From assembly GCF_026262505.1 (NCBI RefSeq), contig NC_067208.1, positions 16,129,962 to 16,193,961 of the forward strand: 64,000 nucleotides of DNA, written 5' to 3'. Position 1 is the first letter of the stretch. Every line of letters begins with the position of its first letter. Below the pieces are notes generated by a model. It did no database searches. It was not told where the DNA came from and saw nothing but the letters and a program-made list of their open reading frames with translations. Position numbers and translations under genes: made by a program. This DNA comes from Trichomonas vaginalis G3 (lineage: Eukaryota > Parabasalia > Trichomonadida > Trichomonadidae). Positions 48,896 to 60,771 of the stretch are shown piece after piece.

Positions 48896-51800
48896 ATGCC
48901 ACGTAAGCTACGTAAGAATATACGTAAGAGGAAGAGAGCATTGAAACATCCAATAGTAAAACTGACACCACAACAACAGTTGCAACAACAAATAATGAAT
49001 GACCCCACTATGTTGCAACAAATGTCAAGCAATCCTATGCTTTTAAACCGAGTTATTGGTGCACAGAGTGGAGGTTTAAGAGCGGCACTTTTAGCGAAAA
49101 TGGCAGGCTATGGTGGAGCTGCAGACGGAACAGCCTATAACCCTCAAAGTCAAATGAATTTGAGTTCACTCAAAAATCAAATATCAGATGTCAAAAAGTC
49201 AAACATAGACATACAGAAGCAAATAAGTGAAAACGAAAAGAAACTAGAATATGACAGACACACAAAGAAACTCAATGAGTTAAACGTAGAGAAAAAGAAG
49301 AAAGAAGAACAACTGAAAGAACTAAGTACAGAGGAATATGCGAAAAAAGTGTCAGAAAAAGCAGCAGAAGTAGCAAAAATGGAACAAGATGTTGTAAATT
49401 TGAAAAACCATACTACTCAATATAAAGTACTGAAAGATGAAGAGATAAAACAAAAAGCCCTGAAGACATATATGGATAGCGATGAGTATAAAAAAGAAGT
49501 TGAAGCAAATGTAAAGGCAGAAAAACTTTTACAGTTGCAAAACCAAACCGTACAGTATGAAAACTTAGCACAAGAAAGTAAAAATAACGACGCAGCCATG
49601 CAAAAGGCAATGAAAAGCGCAGAATATATAAAAGCTAACAATGACTGGTTAGATGCCCAAGCCAACGCTAAAGCAGCCCAACTTATAGGGTCAATAAGGA
49701 CAAAAATACAAGCGGATGAAGACAGTTCAAATGAAGCTTTAATGAATGCTGACTTTAAGAACGCCTTCGAAGCTCTTCATAGTAAGGTGAAACTAGTGAA
49801 CGACTTCTCATCTGGAAAGAAACTGAAGTCTCAAGGTTTCGACAAAGAGTTAAGAGAAGTAGCACAAAATATGACGAAAATAACAGATGCAGCAACGAGA
49901 CAGGCAGTTCAAAGTGCCTATGACGCCGTTAGAGCAACTGTTGTGGAAAGTCAAGAAAAAGAGTTACAACAGACCAAAACAGACCTAGTAAATGCTTTCT
50001 TAAAAACGAAAAGTCAGGTAGGACATTATGCTGCAGATGGAACATATGTGCCAGCTGGTGGAACTTATATACCAGCTGGTGGAACTTATATACTAGCTAG
50101 TGGAACTTATATACCACCAAACCCTCCAAGAGAAGCACCTGCACCAGGACTACCTAAAACATTTACATCGTCACATGGACACAGACACAGGCATGCACCA
50201 AAACCAACACAACAACAACAACCAGCACAACAACAACAACCAACACAACAACCAGCACCACAACCAACAGTTCAAAACACTGCACCACAACCAACAGTTC
50301 AAAACACTGCACCACAACCAACAGTTCAAAACACTGCACAGCAACAACCACAAACAGAGCAAGGACATAAAAGAAGTAGAGAACAAGGAAACCAAGAATT
50401 CTTAAAAATGCTTAAGGAAGACTATGGTTACCCAGATACTCTTGACTTTAGTGACAGATATAAAGAAGCTATTAGAAAGTTCAAGGAAGGAAATACTGAC
50501 CCGAACCTATTTAGCTTTATGGTTCAGCACCAAATGGGATATAATTTCAAACCTGGAAAATACAAGCTCGCTAAGGGATATGATTTAATAGCATATCATC
50601 CAAATGACATGACTGAATTTACTCCGAGATATTTGGTGTCAGAGCTAAATGATAATTCAACTCTCTTCATGAAACGCGTAAAAAATAGAGACGGAACGAA
50701 AGAAGAAAGGTTTATGAGTCCGGATGACTTAGATAGGGAACTTGTTAAAAACGGTCTCGGAATATATGAAATGCCAGCAGATGAGGTACAAGAAACTCCA
50801 CAGGAAGAAGTTCAGATACAACCAGACATGGAAGAAATAGTTCAGCAACAACAGCTAGAAGAGCCTGAAGGAAACGAACAAGTCTCTCCTTTGGAAACTA
50901 ACTTCACAGAACTAGATGAAGATTTGGAACAGCCGAAAAATCTTGACCCTCAACAAGAGTATGAGGTGAATATGGAATCTTTCCAAGAGTCTAAGAAAAA
51001 TTCGGCTGACATAGTAGAAGAATATCGAAAAATGTTTGCCGACATACAAAAGACTCCAACACCAGATGAAAATATTCAGCATAGAATGGAAGTACTGAAA
51101 GAAAATGTACGCAAATACAATAACCCTTTTTACTTACGACCATATAACGTTCAATCTTTGGCTGAACTCGGTGAAAATAAAAGGTTAAATTTCAACAAAA
51201 CATATAGAAATGAAACATTGTTTAAAGTTCATTCAGAACCTAACCAATATGGAAACAAACCTACTTTTGTTTCTGCAGACTATGGAACTACAATGAGATG
51301 GGGTCATAAAGCTAACCCGGATAGGTGGTTCATAAACTTACAACCTCAATTCCAAGAAGTTGTAGACGCAATGGAAGTGAATGGTGAACCAGATATAGCT
51401 GGTATTTTCAGCGCGGCTTTAATGCCATTGAAAGATATGAAACATGCAGATATTTTGGACCAGTATGAAATGAACATGGCTGAAGGAAATATAACACCTG
51501 ACGTTCTAGAACATTTATCTCAAAGAACTACACAGAACCATAGAGATGGTATATTTGGTGAAGAGTTTAGAAAGAAAGTTAGGGAGAGAGAAGGAAGAGA
51601 ACCTATTGTACATGACCTTGCAAACGAAAGTTTACAAAATGTCATAAAAACTTACTTTGCAGACAATGAACGAGAAGGATGAATATTTAAGAAAACTCAA
51701 ATGGACAGTACCAAATGAAATGTTAGTATTGAAAAACATGTTCCTTGACAAAATAAAACCAACTACAGAAATAAATGACGCAAGACTGAAACATTGGGTA

Positions 51801-52268
51801 AAAGCTTTCCCATTCACAAAAGATATTATTGGTAACATGGAAAGAAAACCAGAATGGCTACAAAAACATATATTTGGAAACGAGCTTATTCCATATGGAC
51901 AAGCTCTGTTTGAAGAGCTTGAACCGGAAACTCAGGAAAGAGTCATGCAAACAATACGCGAAGACTCAAATACAAACTATGACAAAATCTTTCTAGGATA
52001 TAGGTTACCTGAGATGGGCGACCAGAGCCCAAAGGCAAAAAGGACATGGGAAATTTACAACATACTAGGTGAACATGAGGCAAAGATGCAACAACTTGAA
52101 GCAGAGGGCAAGTTACCAAAAGCGACACCAAAGAAGAAGAGAAGAGTAGAACAAAGTGAAAGTAGTGAAGAAGTAACTTCATCTAGTGAAAGTAGTGGCA
52201 ATGAAGGAAAAAGAAGAGTTAAAAACTCAGCCAGGAAGAAAGTAAAGCTTGGTCCGAAACAATTATGA
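48896..52268 (+). pseudogene. Long Gln-rich virion-type protein
   Basis: The first frame is open for 928 residues (48896-51682); related sequence continues to 52268. Basic leader MPRKLRKNIRKRKRALKHP (1-19), Gln-rich stretch (25-40), coiled coil (about 85-390), repeated YVPAGGTYIPAGG, a His/Arg patch HGHRHRHAPKP, PTVQNTA repeats, then an acidic helical region and a basic tail KRRVKNSARKKVKLG. Very long, low-complexity virion proteins of this kind could be a core or scaffold protein. No family is recognised. It has about one break. Confidence 0.6.
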
Positions 52269-52307
52269 CAAATAAATCCAACTATTCTATATTTTTACCC
52301 ATATGAA

Positions 52308-53909
52308 ATGTACGCCGCTCAGAATATAACGCCAACAGTTTTGGATGCCATGAACGGAAATGTTTCCGAATGGTATAACGAATGCGACAATGCCATTAGA
52401 AGGTCAGAAATAGTTCCTGGAACTTACGAATATACAACTGCTGTTTCTTATGGAAACGTAGGTGAGTTTGGAGAAGGTTCTTCAACAACAGTAGATATTG
52501 CTTGCGACAGGTTTCATATTATTTCTATTGACAACTCATTCTTATACGTGGAACAAGACATTGAAATAAAACCCTCTGCCAAGTTGTCTGACAAGAAAGG
52601 TTGCAATGGAATTTTCTATGTCGGATACCAATATGCTCCAGAAGTTTTTATGGGATATAAGATATATTCTAACTCTGACTTAGTTCAAACAGTAACATGG
52701 GCAAACTATGAATGGTTCGCTTTGAGAAACTCAGTACAACCACAAGCTAGAGAACAAACAGACCAATATGCAACATTGAGAAAATAAGAAGACTTGACCC
52801 TAACGTTCCAGGAGTTTATGTTAACCTTTCTGGACAAACTGCAGCAGCAGTAACCAAAGTAAAACTGAAACTTAGAGTTCCTTTGTCATCTTTCCTCATC
52901 TTCAGGTTTTTAAGATACTTGCCAAACTGGGCAGGAAAAATTTCTATTGAACTTACTCCAAGCAAAAATAACTTAGTCATTGCACCAACACAAGACCCAT
53001 TCACTATTACAGACGTAGAGGGAACAAATAAAACGTCATTCGCCGACTTTTGCAAAGACAAAGTTGACTTAGACTTTGGTTTCTCAAACTTCAACACTGA
53101 AGTAAACTATTATTTCAATGCTGCTGGAACTGCTTGGGACCCAGTTAAGTTCACATGCGAAAAATTTGAATGCAAGAGAATAGAAAGCAGACTTGCCGTT
53201 TATATGTTGGACCCAGATATTTCAAATGCTTTAGCTGCCAAATATATTGCAGTTCCACTTATGTTCCCTATACACCAAATATCTGTCAAAGACTTTGCAG
53301 GTGAAGTTGGAAACCAAAGTGCTGACCCAGGTGCAAGAACAGATATTGCCTTAACAACTGCAATGAAACATGCAGATACTATGTTTGTACTGTTCAGACG
53401 AACTATAAATGACTATTCTTGTTTCTACAACCCCGGTATTAAATATCATAAACATAGATGGCAAATATTATCCAAGAGAAGAATATTCTACAGTTGAGGA
53501 TATGAGGTCATACAACTTGACATTAGATGCTATGAACTTTAACAACAACTTCACAACGACCATTAACCCTGAAATGCAAAGTTCTATTATGCCATATGTG
53601 AAAGTATGGACTCATACAGGAGGTCAAAAAACTCAATATACAAATGGAGACCGTTCAAACTTTTGGCTTGGCATTCCATTTGCTGACTCAGAAGACTTTA
53701 TGGGTGGTATTTCAACTGTTGGTACAGTTCAAATACAATATACTGGTGACAGAGACGGTCCAGATGAATTGAAGCAAAGAAGTTTACAAAACAATAGCAC
53801 TTTTCACGGAAGATGCTCTTTTGAAGATTCGTTCGATGAAACCTGCTGGGCTCCTCAGATTGGCATAACGACAGCTTCCATCGAGCAGATTTTGGCAGCA
53901 GGTCAGTAA
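52308..53909 (+). pseudogene. Major capsid protein region
   Basis: Begins MYAAQNITPTVLDAMNGN and ends ITTASIEQILAAGQ. It has many beta strands and aromatic residues (NFWLGIPFADSEDFMGGIST). It is a capsid protein by size, composition and context. It is broken, with about two or three breaks. Confidence 0.62.
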
Positions 53910-54222
53910 GTTGTTCTTGAACTGACTTCTCTCCGTCAAATATTGACAGTACGCCAGTTTTGACATAATATTGTAAGATAAACTTACCTTTAGAAATATC
54001 TGTAAGTTTTGTTGTTATATTTTTGTCAACGTCAAGAACTTTCACCATTTCGGTTATACCAACTTTCTTTGCTTTATGAAAATATTTTGGTTCAGCAAAG
54101 ACTGCTATTCTATAACATTTACCATTGTTTGTATAAAGAACTATTCTGTCAATGTATTTGTATTGTTGTGTGTGTGTAAACTTTGTTTGCTTCAATTCGA
54201 AGAGATACTCAAATACGTCCAT
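53698..54222 (-). CDS. Facing gene, 174 residues, overlapping the capsid tail
   Basis: MDVFEYLFELKQTKFTHTQQ, then YKYIDRIVLYTNNGKCYRIA VF and KTGVLSIFDGEKSVQEQLTD. The N-terminal 120 residues are conserved in A and B. The last 50-60 overlap the capsid region on the other strand and may be unreliable. The function is unknown; it could be a small regulatory or assembly protein. Confidence 0.5.
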   Translation of the reverse strand: MDVFEYLFELKQTKFTHTQQYKYIDRIVLYTNNGKCYRIAVFAEPKYFHKAKKVGITEMVKVLDVDKNITTKLTDISKGKFILQYYVKTGVLSIFDGEKSVQEQLTDLLPKSARWKLSLCQSEEPSRFHRTNLQKSIFREKCYCFVNFFASIHLDRLCHQYIVFELYQQLKYHP

Positions 54223-54284
54223 CTTTTTATTCTAAGTAAAATGTCATTTCCGAAAATAGAAGCGTAAGTGTTTCAAAGGGTTTA

Positions 54285-54821
54285 ATGGCAGTGGCAGATG
54301 TGAAGTTAAATTCACCAACTCAACCAAACAGTCAAAGTGTTGTTGTCAATGTCAAAGACAGAGATGTTGAAGTGGGGAAACCATACGAAGACCAAGATGG
54401 TATAACAATAGTTCCTGTAAAAGAACAACCAACATACCCTGAAGTTAGCAGAGACTTAAGTTCTGTTGCAGATATTCGAAACGACTACCAACAACTGAAA
54501 GACAAACTTCAAACTCAGGAGAAGATTTGTCAAGCTTTAGGTATAATGTTAAACTTGGTCGAACACAACCCTGTAAAAGTGAACTCATATGTCATTGCAC
54601 CTCATGAAGTTTTGAAAGAACTATTGAAACTTTTGACAGAGGCAGACGATATAAACATCAAAGAAATAGAACCCGACGTTAGTTGCTGTGGTGTTTCATA
54701 TAATGTCATTGACAAGATATACGTTATGAAAGGAGGTGAAACGTTGAACTTAAAATATAGTTTCCCAGACGTTATAAAAATATTTGACGACCACAACATT
54801 TCATTAAAATTTATTTGCTAA
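54285..54821 (+). CDS. Small conserved protein, 178 residues
   Basis: MAVADVKLNSPTQPNSQSVV, then an acidic linker VGKPYEDQDGITIVPVKEQP, a coiled coil (NDYQQLKDKLQTQEKICQAL, about 70-90) and a C-terminal domain with LKLLTEADDINIKEIEPDVS and a possible Cys pair (SCCGV). It stands between the facing gene and the penton-like gene in all three elements. No family is recognised. The frame is open. Confidence 0.55.
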   Translation: MAVADVKLNSPTQPNSQSVVVNVKDRDVEVGKPYEDQDGITIVPVKEQPTYPEVSRDLSSVADIRNDYQQLKDKLQTQEKICQALGIMLNLVEHNPVKVNSYVIAPHEVLKELLKLLTEADDINIKEIEPDVSCCGVSYNVIDKIYVMKGGETLNLKYSFPDVIKIFDDHNISLKFIC

Positions 54822-54825
54822 GTAA

Positions 54826-55628
54826 ATGGCAGAAGACACAATGGTTTATACTATTACGACTAAAAACCCCGAGTCATATAATTCTATAACAACAAACTTA
54901 CAAAGTCCTCAAGGACGATATTGTAAACTAACCTTAAACACAATGACGACTAAAGCTTGTTTTGCTCTTTTGACACCAGAAGATTTTATTGTTGTGAATG
55001 GTAAAAAATACTCCTTTGAAGATACTTACTCAGATATACACCAACAGGTTTTGTTGACTTATTTAATACTTTAAGTACGGGTGTAACATGTGCTGCAACT
55101 AGAGCAGGTTTCATTATGTTTGGATGTCCGACTGAGTTTACTATAAACAATATGAGCTATAATACAAAACTTATATCTGGTTTTTACTACCAACAGTTTC
55201 CTATAACAGGAAAAGGTGTCATACAAGGAATGTCTATTCCATTGACTTTAAGTACACCTATTTTATATATTGTTTCAAACTTAGGTTCAAAGTGTTATTC
55301 GAATGTCGACAGAAACTACTATGACCAAAAGATACTTATGCGTATAAATAACACATTCTCTGCTGGTTTGCCTATTGTTCATTCGAATGTAGAGTTTTCA
55401 GCTTTAGTAAACTCAAACACTTTAGCAAACATAAACTTAACCTTAGTTGACGCAAACTTTGTTCCTGTAAAACTTTTATGTCCTATGTATTTGTCAATGA
55501 CGGCAGAAAGTTTCGAATTGGAAGATGCAACTGGTGAAAGTATTGTATTACAAGAACAACTTCAACAACAAATAGCTCAAGAACAACAAATGCAACAAAT
55601 AGCTCAAGAACAACAAAGTCAAGAATAA
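54826..55628 (+). pseudogene. Penton-like/minor capsid protein
   Basis: Close homologue of 38881-39681, starting MAEDTMVYTITTKNPESYNS four bases after the previous stop. The C-terminal tail is Gln/Glu-rich (QMQQIAQEQQSQE). It is broken, with about one break. Confidence 0.6.
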
Positions 55629-55656
55629 AAAAAATATTTTTTTTATTTTTATAAAA

Positions 55657-56889
55657 ATGTACAGAATAGATGTTTCAGATTTTTATGACTTCCAAACATT
55701 CAGAAATATGTGTCCATTTCGAGACTATAACAAAGCAGTCGAGAATTTGAAACGTTTAGTCATTTATGTTGACTCTGCCCCAGAATGTTATGTCATGAAA
55801 GAATGGGATGTAGTCTTTAACAAACCAAGAGCAACAATAGTTTCAGAACAAGAATGTAGACAGAAACTTAAGAAAATAAAAGTCGTACAAGTTGGCATGA
55901 AGATGTTAGATGCTTGGGATATCTTATTGTCAAAGTTAGAAGATTTTTCAGTTCGTGGTATAAAGTTTTATACACCTTCTCCAAACTTCTATTCTATCTT
56001 CACTGGATATAAATATGAACAAGTAGAATGGAAAGAAAATATTATAGAAGCTTGGTTAGACCATGTCAAAGAAATTATATGCAATGGAAACGAAAAGGTT
56101 TATGAGTATATCTTATGTTGGTTTGCAAACATCTTACAACATCCAAGTGCTAAGAATGAAACTGCTCTCATTATAATTGGAAAACAAGGAACAGGTAAGA
56201 ACACATTCTTTACAGATATTTTGTGCAAACTGTTAGAAGGTTATTCGAATCCGAATATGACAAACTTAGAAAACATCTGCGGTAAATTTAACTCTTCAAT
56301 AGAGAATATGAAACTTATAGTATGTAACGAACTTCAAAGTATAGATACAACAAAAGTTTTGAACTCAGATGCTTTGAAGAGTCTTATAACAGACAAAGTT
56401 GGAGTTGTTGAAAGAAAGTATAAAGACAAAGAGTTTGTTGAAAATGTTGCAAACTTCATTATGGTTTCAAACAATGCTGTTCCGATGAAGTTAGAAAGTT
56501 CTGAAGAAGATATGTAGTTGTCAGAACGTCAGATTTTCATATGCAAGATACAGAATATTTTGACGACTTAGCAGAAACTTTGACATCTGACTTTTAAACC
56601 ACTTGTTCTCATATTTCATGACATTAGATATTTCTAAGTTCAATCCAAGACAAATTCCACATACCGAAGAGAGACAAACATTGTTAGAAGCAAACAAGAG
56701 TGTATATGAACTGTTCATAGATGAAACTGACTTTGAGTGTTTAGATGAAAGGTCATTGTACGATTCGTATAAACAATATTGTCAAGAATATGGTTAATGA
56801 CAGCGTCTAAACGAACATTCTTGGCAAATGTCAAAAGTCTTTTAGACGTACAGAATGGTGTATATACAAAGAAAAATTTTTCTGAGTAA
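55657..56889 (+). pseudogene. SF3 helicase, D5/DUF5906 type
   Basis: Homologue of 37614-38849 with the same Walker A (GKQGTGKNTFF), Walker B (VCNELQSID) and motif C (NFIMVSNN). The leader is the AAAATATTTTTTTTATTTTT type. It is broken, with two or three breaks. Confidence 0.82.
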
Positions 56890-56926
56890 ATTTAAAAAAA
56901 AATATTTTTTTTATCCGATAGAAAAG

Positions 56927-57348
56927 ATGACGAAATTCATCTCAGTAAACAAGTACATGTCAGGACTTAAAGAAGAACTAGACCCATTCACATATTTGAA
57001 TGTTTACTTCTACCATTTTGAAAAGTCTTCATTCAGCAAAGTTTGGAACATCGAACCAGTTAAGTTTGCTATTGTGACTAAAAATGGTGCGGAAATTTGA
57101 AGACTTAGACATAGAAGGTTTGTTAACAGTCAAGAAAGTTTTGACAGAAGGTTTCAAACCCTTAAAGAAGGCAAAGCATACAAACTTGTTATACCTTATG
57201 AACCAAAAGAAAGCAGACGACTATGAATATTATGAGTCTAAGATAGTTTGAAGTTCAAGGTAAATTGGGTAAAAAGATTTTAGAGTCTAAGCCAGTGTTT
57301 GCTCCTAAAGAGGAAGAGAACATTGACATTGACCCAGAAATGTTCTAA
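56927..57348 (+). pseudogene. Unknown small protein next to the helicase
   Basis: Homologue of 37159-37578, starting MTKFISVNKYMSGLKEELDP. The same acidic tail ends at 57348. It is broken. Confidence 0.5.
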
Positions 57349-57364
57349 AAATAAAATTTTATTT

Positions 57365-57812
57365 TTACATGTCAAATTTCTTCTTCTCTGGCTCTGGGTT
57401 CTTTCTTCTCTTCTTCTACTTTCTTTTCTTTCTTTTCTCTCTTCTTCTTTTCTGGTGGAGTTATGTCAAACTCTTTCAGAACCATATTTTTGTAAAGTTC
57501 TTTGTCCTTTAATAGCTCTTCTATTCTGTTTTCTATTTCATCTTCAAGAACAGCGCATGTGTCTTCTTGCATTCTAAGAAGTTTTGTTGGACTTCATCTC
57601 TCCAAGAGGCGTCATCTTCTGTCAACAAGTCTGTCATTGACAAATTTTAAGACTGCTCTGCTTAATGTTTTATGGTTCTTGTCATATTCCCAGAAACAGA
57701 ACTTTAGAACAAATTCACCTTTCTTGTTTACACTATGTAAGATTTTATGGTCGACAGATGTTTTGCTGTCGAAAAGTTTGTCTCGAATATAGATAGCGAA
57801 ATCGCTAGACAT
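57365..57812 (-). pseudogene. Unknown protein with a Lys/Glu tail
   Basis: Homologue of 36678-37142 (MSSDFAIYIRDKLFDSKTSV), divergent from the ATPase gene across 37 bp, as in B. It is broken. Confidence 0.5.
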
Positions 57813-57849
57813 TTTCTAAAAGATAAAAATTTTAATTTTTTCTAAAAAT

Positions 57850-58724
57850 ATGTTAGAAAAAAAGTTTGCTGACATTGACAAGAAATTTGAGAATGTTTTA
57901 AACAAGAACAAGAGGAAGTTAGAAAATGCTCAGATAAAGCCTATACATGACAAGTTCTTATTTGCTCAGAATGGTATAACAGGTCTAATTGCACCACCTG
58001 GGTCGGGTAAGACTTTCACTTATCTTAAAATGGCTGCACAACAACAAGAACTAGATGAGAAGAACCCATTCTATGAGTTAGTTGTTATTTGTAGTACTTC
58101 TGGTCAATTTGACCAAACCGTCAATTCGTTCAAAGATATTATAAAGAAGTCTAAGTTAGTATGTATAAAGGATACTGAGTTGTTAGATTGGATAAAGAAG
58201 TACCAAAGAAGGGTTTTGAAGTACAATGCTATAAATGAGTATGTCAATTCGAAGTTTAAAGACCCAAATGAGGAAATGCAGAGAATATTAGAGAAGAAAC
58301 ACTTCAGAAACAAACAGAAAGAGATAGAATACATTTCGAAGAAATTGCAATCTTACGATTGGAAGACTTACCCTCATAGATGTCTTCTTATCTTAGATGA
58401 CTTTGCTTCTCATCCTTTGTTAAAGAATAGAGAACAAGACATGTGTCGAATTCTTAAGAAGCTCAGACACTTTAACATTTCAGTTGTCATTTGTGTACAG
58501 ACAGCCAAGAGTTTAAGTAAGGATGTAAAGAGAATACTTACTGATATTATACTTTTCCCCGGATTGTCCGAAGACGATTTCATGGAACTTATGAAAGAGT
58601 CCATGCAGGTAAGTTTGACAGACATGAACTATGGGAGAAGTACAAAGTCATACAAGACCCTCATACTTCTTTCAGAATTCATATCTACGCGAACAAAGTT
58701 CAAATTGTAAAAAGTCAAGCTTGA
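57850..58724 (+). pseudogene. A32-type DNA-packaging ATPase
   Basis: Homologue of 35766-36641, open for most of its length: Walker A GLIAPPGSGKT, Walker B CLLILDDFAS. It starts MLEKKFADIDKKF and supports the same start in B. It has about one break near its end. Confidence 0.82.
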
Positions 58725-59162
58725 AAAATAAATGGTTAGTCTTAGTAAGTCTGTTGTGGTGCTGGGGCTGTCGGTTCTTCTGGCTTTGGAAGGCATTCAG
58801 GAAGAGGAACGTCAGTCATCCGTTTGTGTCCTGTCGGAAGGAAAATTTTTTCCAGTTGTCGGGAAAATTTTTTCCTGTCGGAAGGAAAAATTTTTTCTGT
58901 CGTTCGACCAAAAAGTTCTCAATTTTCGAAAATTTGAATGGTTTACGGACGGACAACAGGAAAATTTTTTCCAGTTGTCAGGAAATTTTTTTCCAGTTGT
59001 CGGGAAATTTTTTTCCAGTTGTCGGGAAATTTTTTTCCAGTTGTCGGGAAATTTTTTCCCTGTCGGATGGAAGGACTCGGAATGCCAGAAGGATTTGACA
59101 AGTCAATTTACCTTATAGAGCTACCTGAGCCATCTGAAGTCAAGCTTGAAAAATAAATGGTT
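58714..59162. repeat. Palindromic 22-bp repeats in a segment flanked by a 24-bp direct repeat
   Basis: A 24-bp sequence (GTCAAGCTTGAAAAATAAAT plus GGTT) stands at 58714-58737 and again at 59139-59162. Between them, a unit near 22 bp with the palindrome GGAAA-TTTTT-TTTCC and the linker AGTTGTCG is repeated about six times (58832-59065). A 128-codon frame exists, but it follows the repeat period. The segment is absent from B. Confidence 0.8.
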
Positions 59163-59165
59163 CAT

Positions 59166-59993
59166 TTACTCTGCTTGTTTGAAGTTGTCAAAATACTCTG
59201 TTATTTTTTCCTTCAGTAGCGGCAAATCTTCTTTGAAGGTAAGTATTGTACAACCTTTAATATCATAGTGTGTTTGAGGTAACGTATCTTGAACTATTTG
59301 TTTCACATCTTCATTCGGTGTCATTGAAATCGGTAAGTTTTCGCGATAGAACCAATTTCTGTCAGATTTGTAAATCTTAGCAAGGTCGTAAAAGCTTTTG
59401 TTGTTTCTTCTGACTAAATGCAACATAACCATATCTCTGTCTTCTTCATTTTCCATCTCTTCAGTATAAATCATATACTTATAGTTCTTTTCCTTTCCTT
59501 TTGGTACCGAACGTGGTATTCTTTTCTGAAGGCTTTTGTCTTTTGCTTCAATGACTTCATCTTTTGCTTCAAGCTTGTTTTCCATCTCTTCACGTTCTTG
59601 TCTATGAATTTCATCTAACATCATGAAAATATAACAAGCGTAACGAGGTGAAGCCCACATTGCTACAGCATTTACTAAAAGTCTATGAACATAATATCCT
59701 TTCAAACCATTTGGCAAATTTTTACGATTTTCGTACGGAATCTCGTTCCTCGGTTTTTCGAGGGTCGCAAACATATGAGGAAATTCTTCTAAAAGTTCTT
59801 TTGTCTGTTGGTTTTCAAACCAATGATATGCTTGCTTTGTAGAACGAAGAGCATTCAAAATACTTTGCACTTGGTACATATCGTCTTTGACCGAACGAAT
59901 GAGACGTAACTGTTTGTTATATTGTATGTACTCATATTCTTCATTTATGTCTTCATGAACGATAGCAGTTGTTGTGTTCTCGGTTGTTGTCAT
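59166..59993 (-). CDS. KilA-N-type protein with a C-terminal extension
   Basis: The protein has 275 residues. The N-terminal part (about 25-130) is KilA-N/MSV199-like: IRSVKDDMYQVQSILNAL and the end GYYVHRLLVNAVAMWASPRY. A central coiled coil (REEMENKLEAKDEVIEAKDK) leads to a C-terminal domain NYKYMIYTEEMENEEDRDMV, HLVRRNNKSFYDLAKIYKSD, resembling the DUF3627-type tail of iridovirus and poxvirus KilA-N proteins. It is absent from B. A GC-rich hairpin lies in the gene at 59748-59763, and its surroundings recur as solo copies at 61458-61521 and in B at 35656-35730. The frame is open. Confidence 0.7.
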   Translation of the reverse strand: MTTTENTTTAIVHEDINEEYEYIQYNKQLRLIRSVKDDMYQVQSILNALRSTKQAYHWFENQQTKELLEEFPHMFATLEKPRNEIPYENRKNLPNGLKGYYVHRLLVNAVAMWASPRYACYIFMMLDEIHRQEREEMENKLEAKDEVIEAKDKSLQKRIPRSVPKGKEKNYKYMIYTEEMENEEDRDMVMLHLVRRNNKSFYDLAKIYKSDRNWFYRENLPISMTPNEDVKQIVQDTLPQTHYDIKGCTILTFKEDLPLLKEKITEYFDNFKQAE

Positions 59994-60081
59994 ATCTGTC
60001 TTTATATTCCGGATAAAAAAAATATTTTATAAAAAACTAACTTTATTTCCTGACTTTCACAAAAGACCAAAAATAAACGCT

Positions 60082-60693
60082 TTACATGTATTTTTCAGCA
60101 ACTTCGTCAAATAATTTTATAGCTTTACCTATCTCATCTACTTCAAACGTTTCTTTACCTTTCGTGGGAGCACCATACATTTTCTCAAAAACTTCAAGCA
60201 GTTCTGTTTCAGCAGCTCTCATATCGTTAACAAACACAACCTTGACTCTATTGACTATACTGTCATATCTTTGAGTTATATTATATGTCCTTCCTATCTT
60301 ATATCTCTTTGTATTGAAGTCCTTCGGTTTCTGAACGATGTAAAGTAAGCCTTCACTGCAACGTTCCGTATCGAATGAACCATATGTTATGAAGTTATAT
60401 CCAACAACTGGGTCTAACCATAACAAAACTATTGGTATAAGACTTTTGTCTATAAGATATGCTGTAGTTCCATAGAATCTTACCGATATCATAAGCTCAG
60501 GATTTCTTGTCAAAATTTTCTGAGTTGAAGCATTTCTAACCCAGTCGTGTGTTTTCTTTCCAGATGGAGATATAATGTCTGACAAAGAATATTTCTTGTA
60601 TTTCTTTGAGTATCTTACGTTTAAATCACCTATTCTAACCATTTTGGTGTCATTGTCTATCTTTCTAACTGTTTCAAACTCAACCTTTAACAT
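60082..60693 (-). CDS. KIGR-motif (T5orf172/MUG113, GIY-YIG-like) protein
   Basis: The protein has 203 residues. The C-terminal half has LLYIVQKPKDFNTKRYKIGR followed by TYNITQRYDS, and VVFVNDMRAAETELLEVFEK, matching T5orf172/MUG113 domains, which are related to GIY-YIG nucleases and often joined to Bro/KilA-N domains in DNA viruses. The N-terminal half (SDIISPSGKKTHDWVRNAST, VLLWLDPVVGYNFI) resembles a KilA-N DNA-binding domain. It is probably a DNA-binding or nicking protein. It is absent from B. The frame is open. Confidence 0.72.
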   Translation of the reverse strand: MLKVEFETVRKIDNDTKMVRIGDLNVRYSKKYKKYSLSDIISPSGKKTHDWVRNASTQKILTRNPELMISVRFYGTTAYLIDKSLIPIVLLWLDPVVGYNFITYGSFDTERCSEGLLYIVQKPKDFNTKRYKIGRTYNITQRYDSIVNRVKVVFVNDMRAAETELLEVFEKMYGAPTKGKETFEVDEIGKAIKLFDEVAEKYM

Positions 60694-60771
60694 TTTCTGT
60701 CTTTACATACAAGATAAAAAATATTTTTTTAAAAAAACTAACGTTATTTTTTTATTTTGTATAAAAGATAT

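Noticed and set aside
58732-59118. 128-codon frame with a hydrophobic start resembling a signal peptide
   Set aside because: It mostly translates palindromic repeats in several overlapping frames and has no counterpart in A or B.
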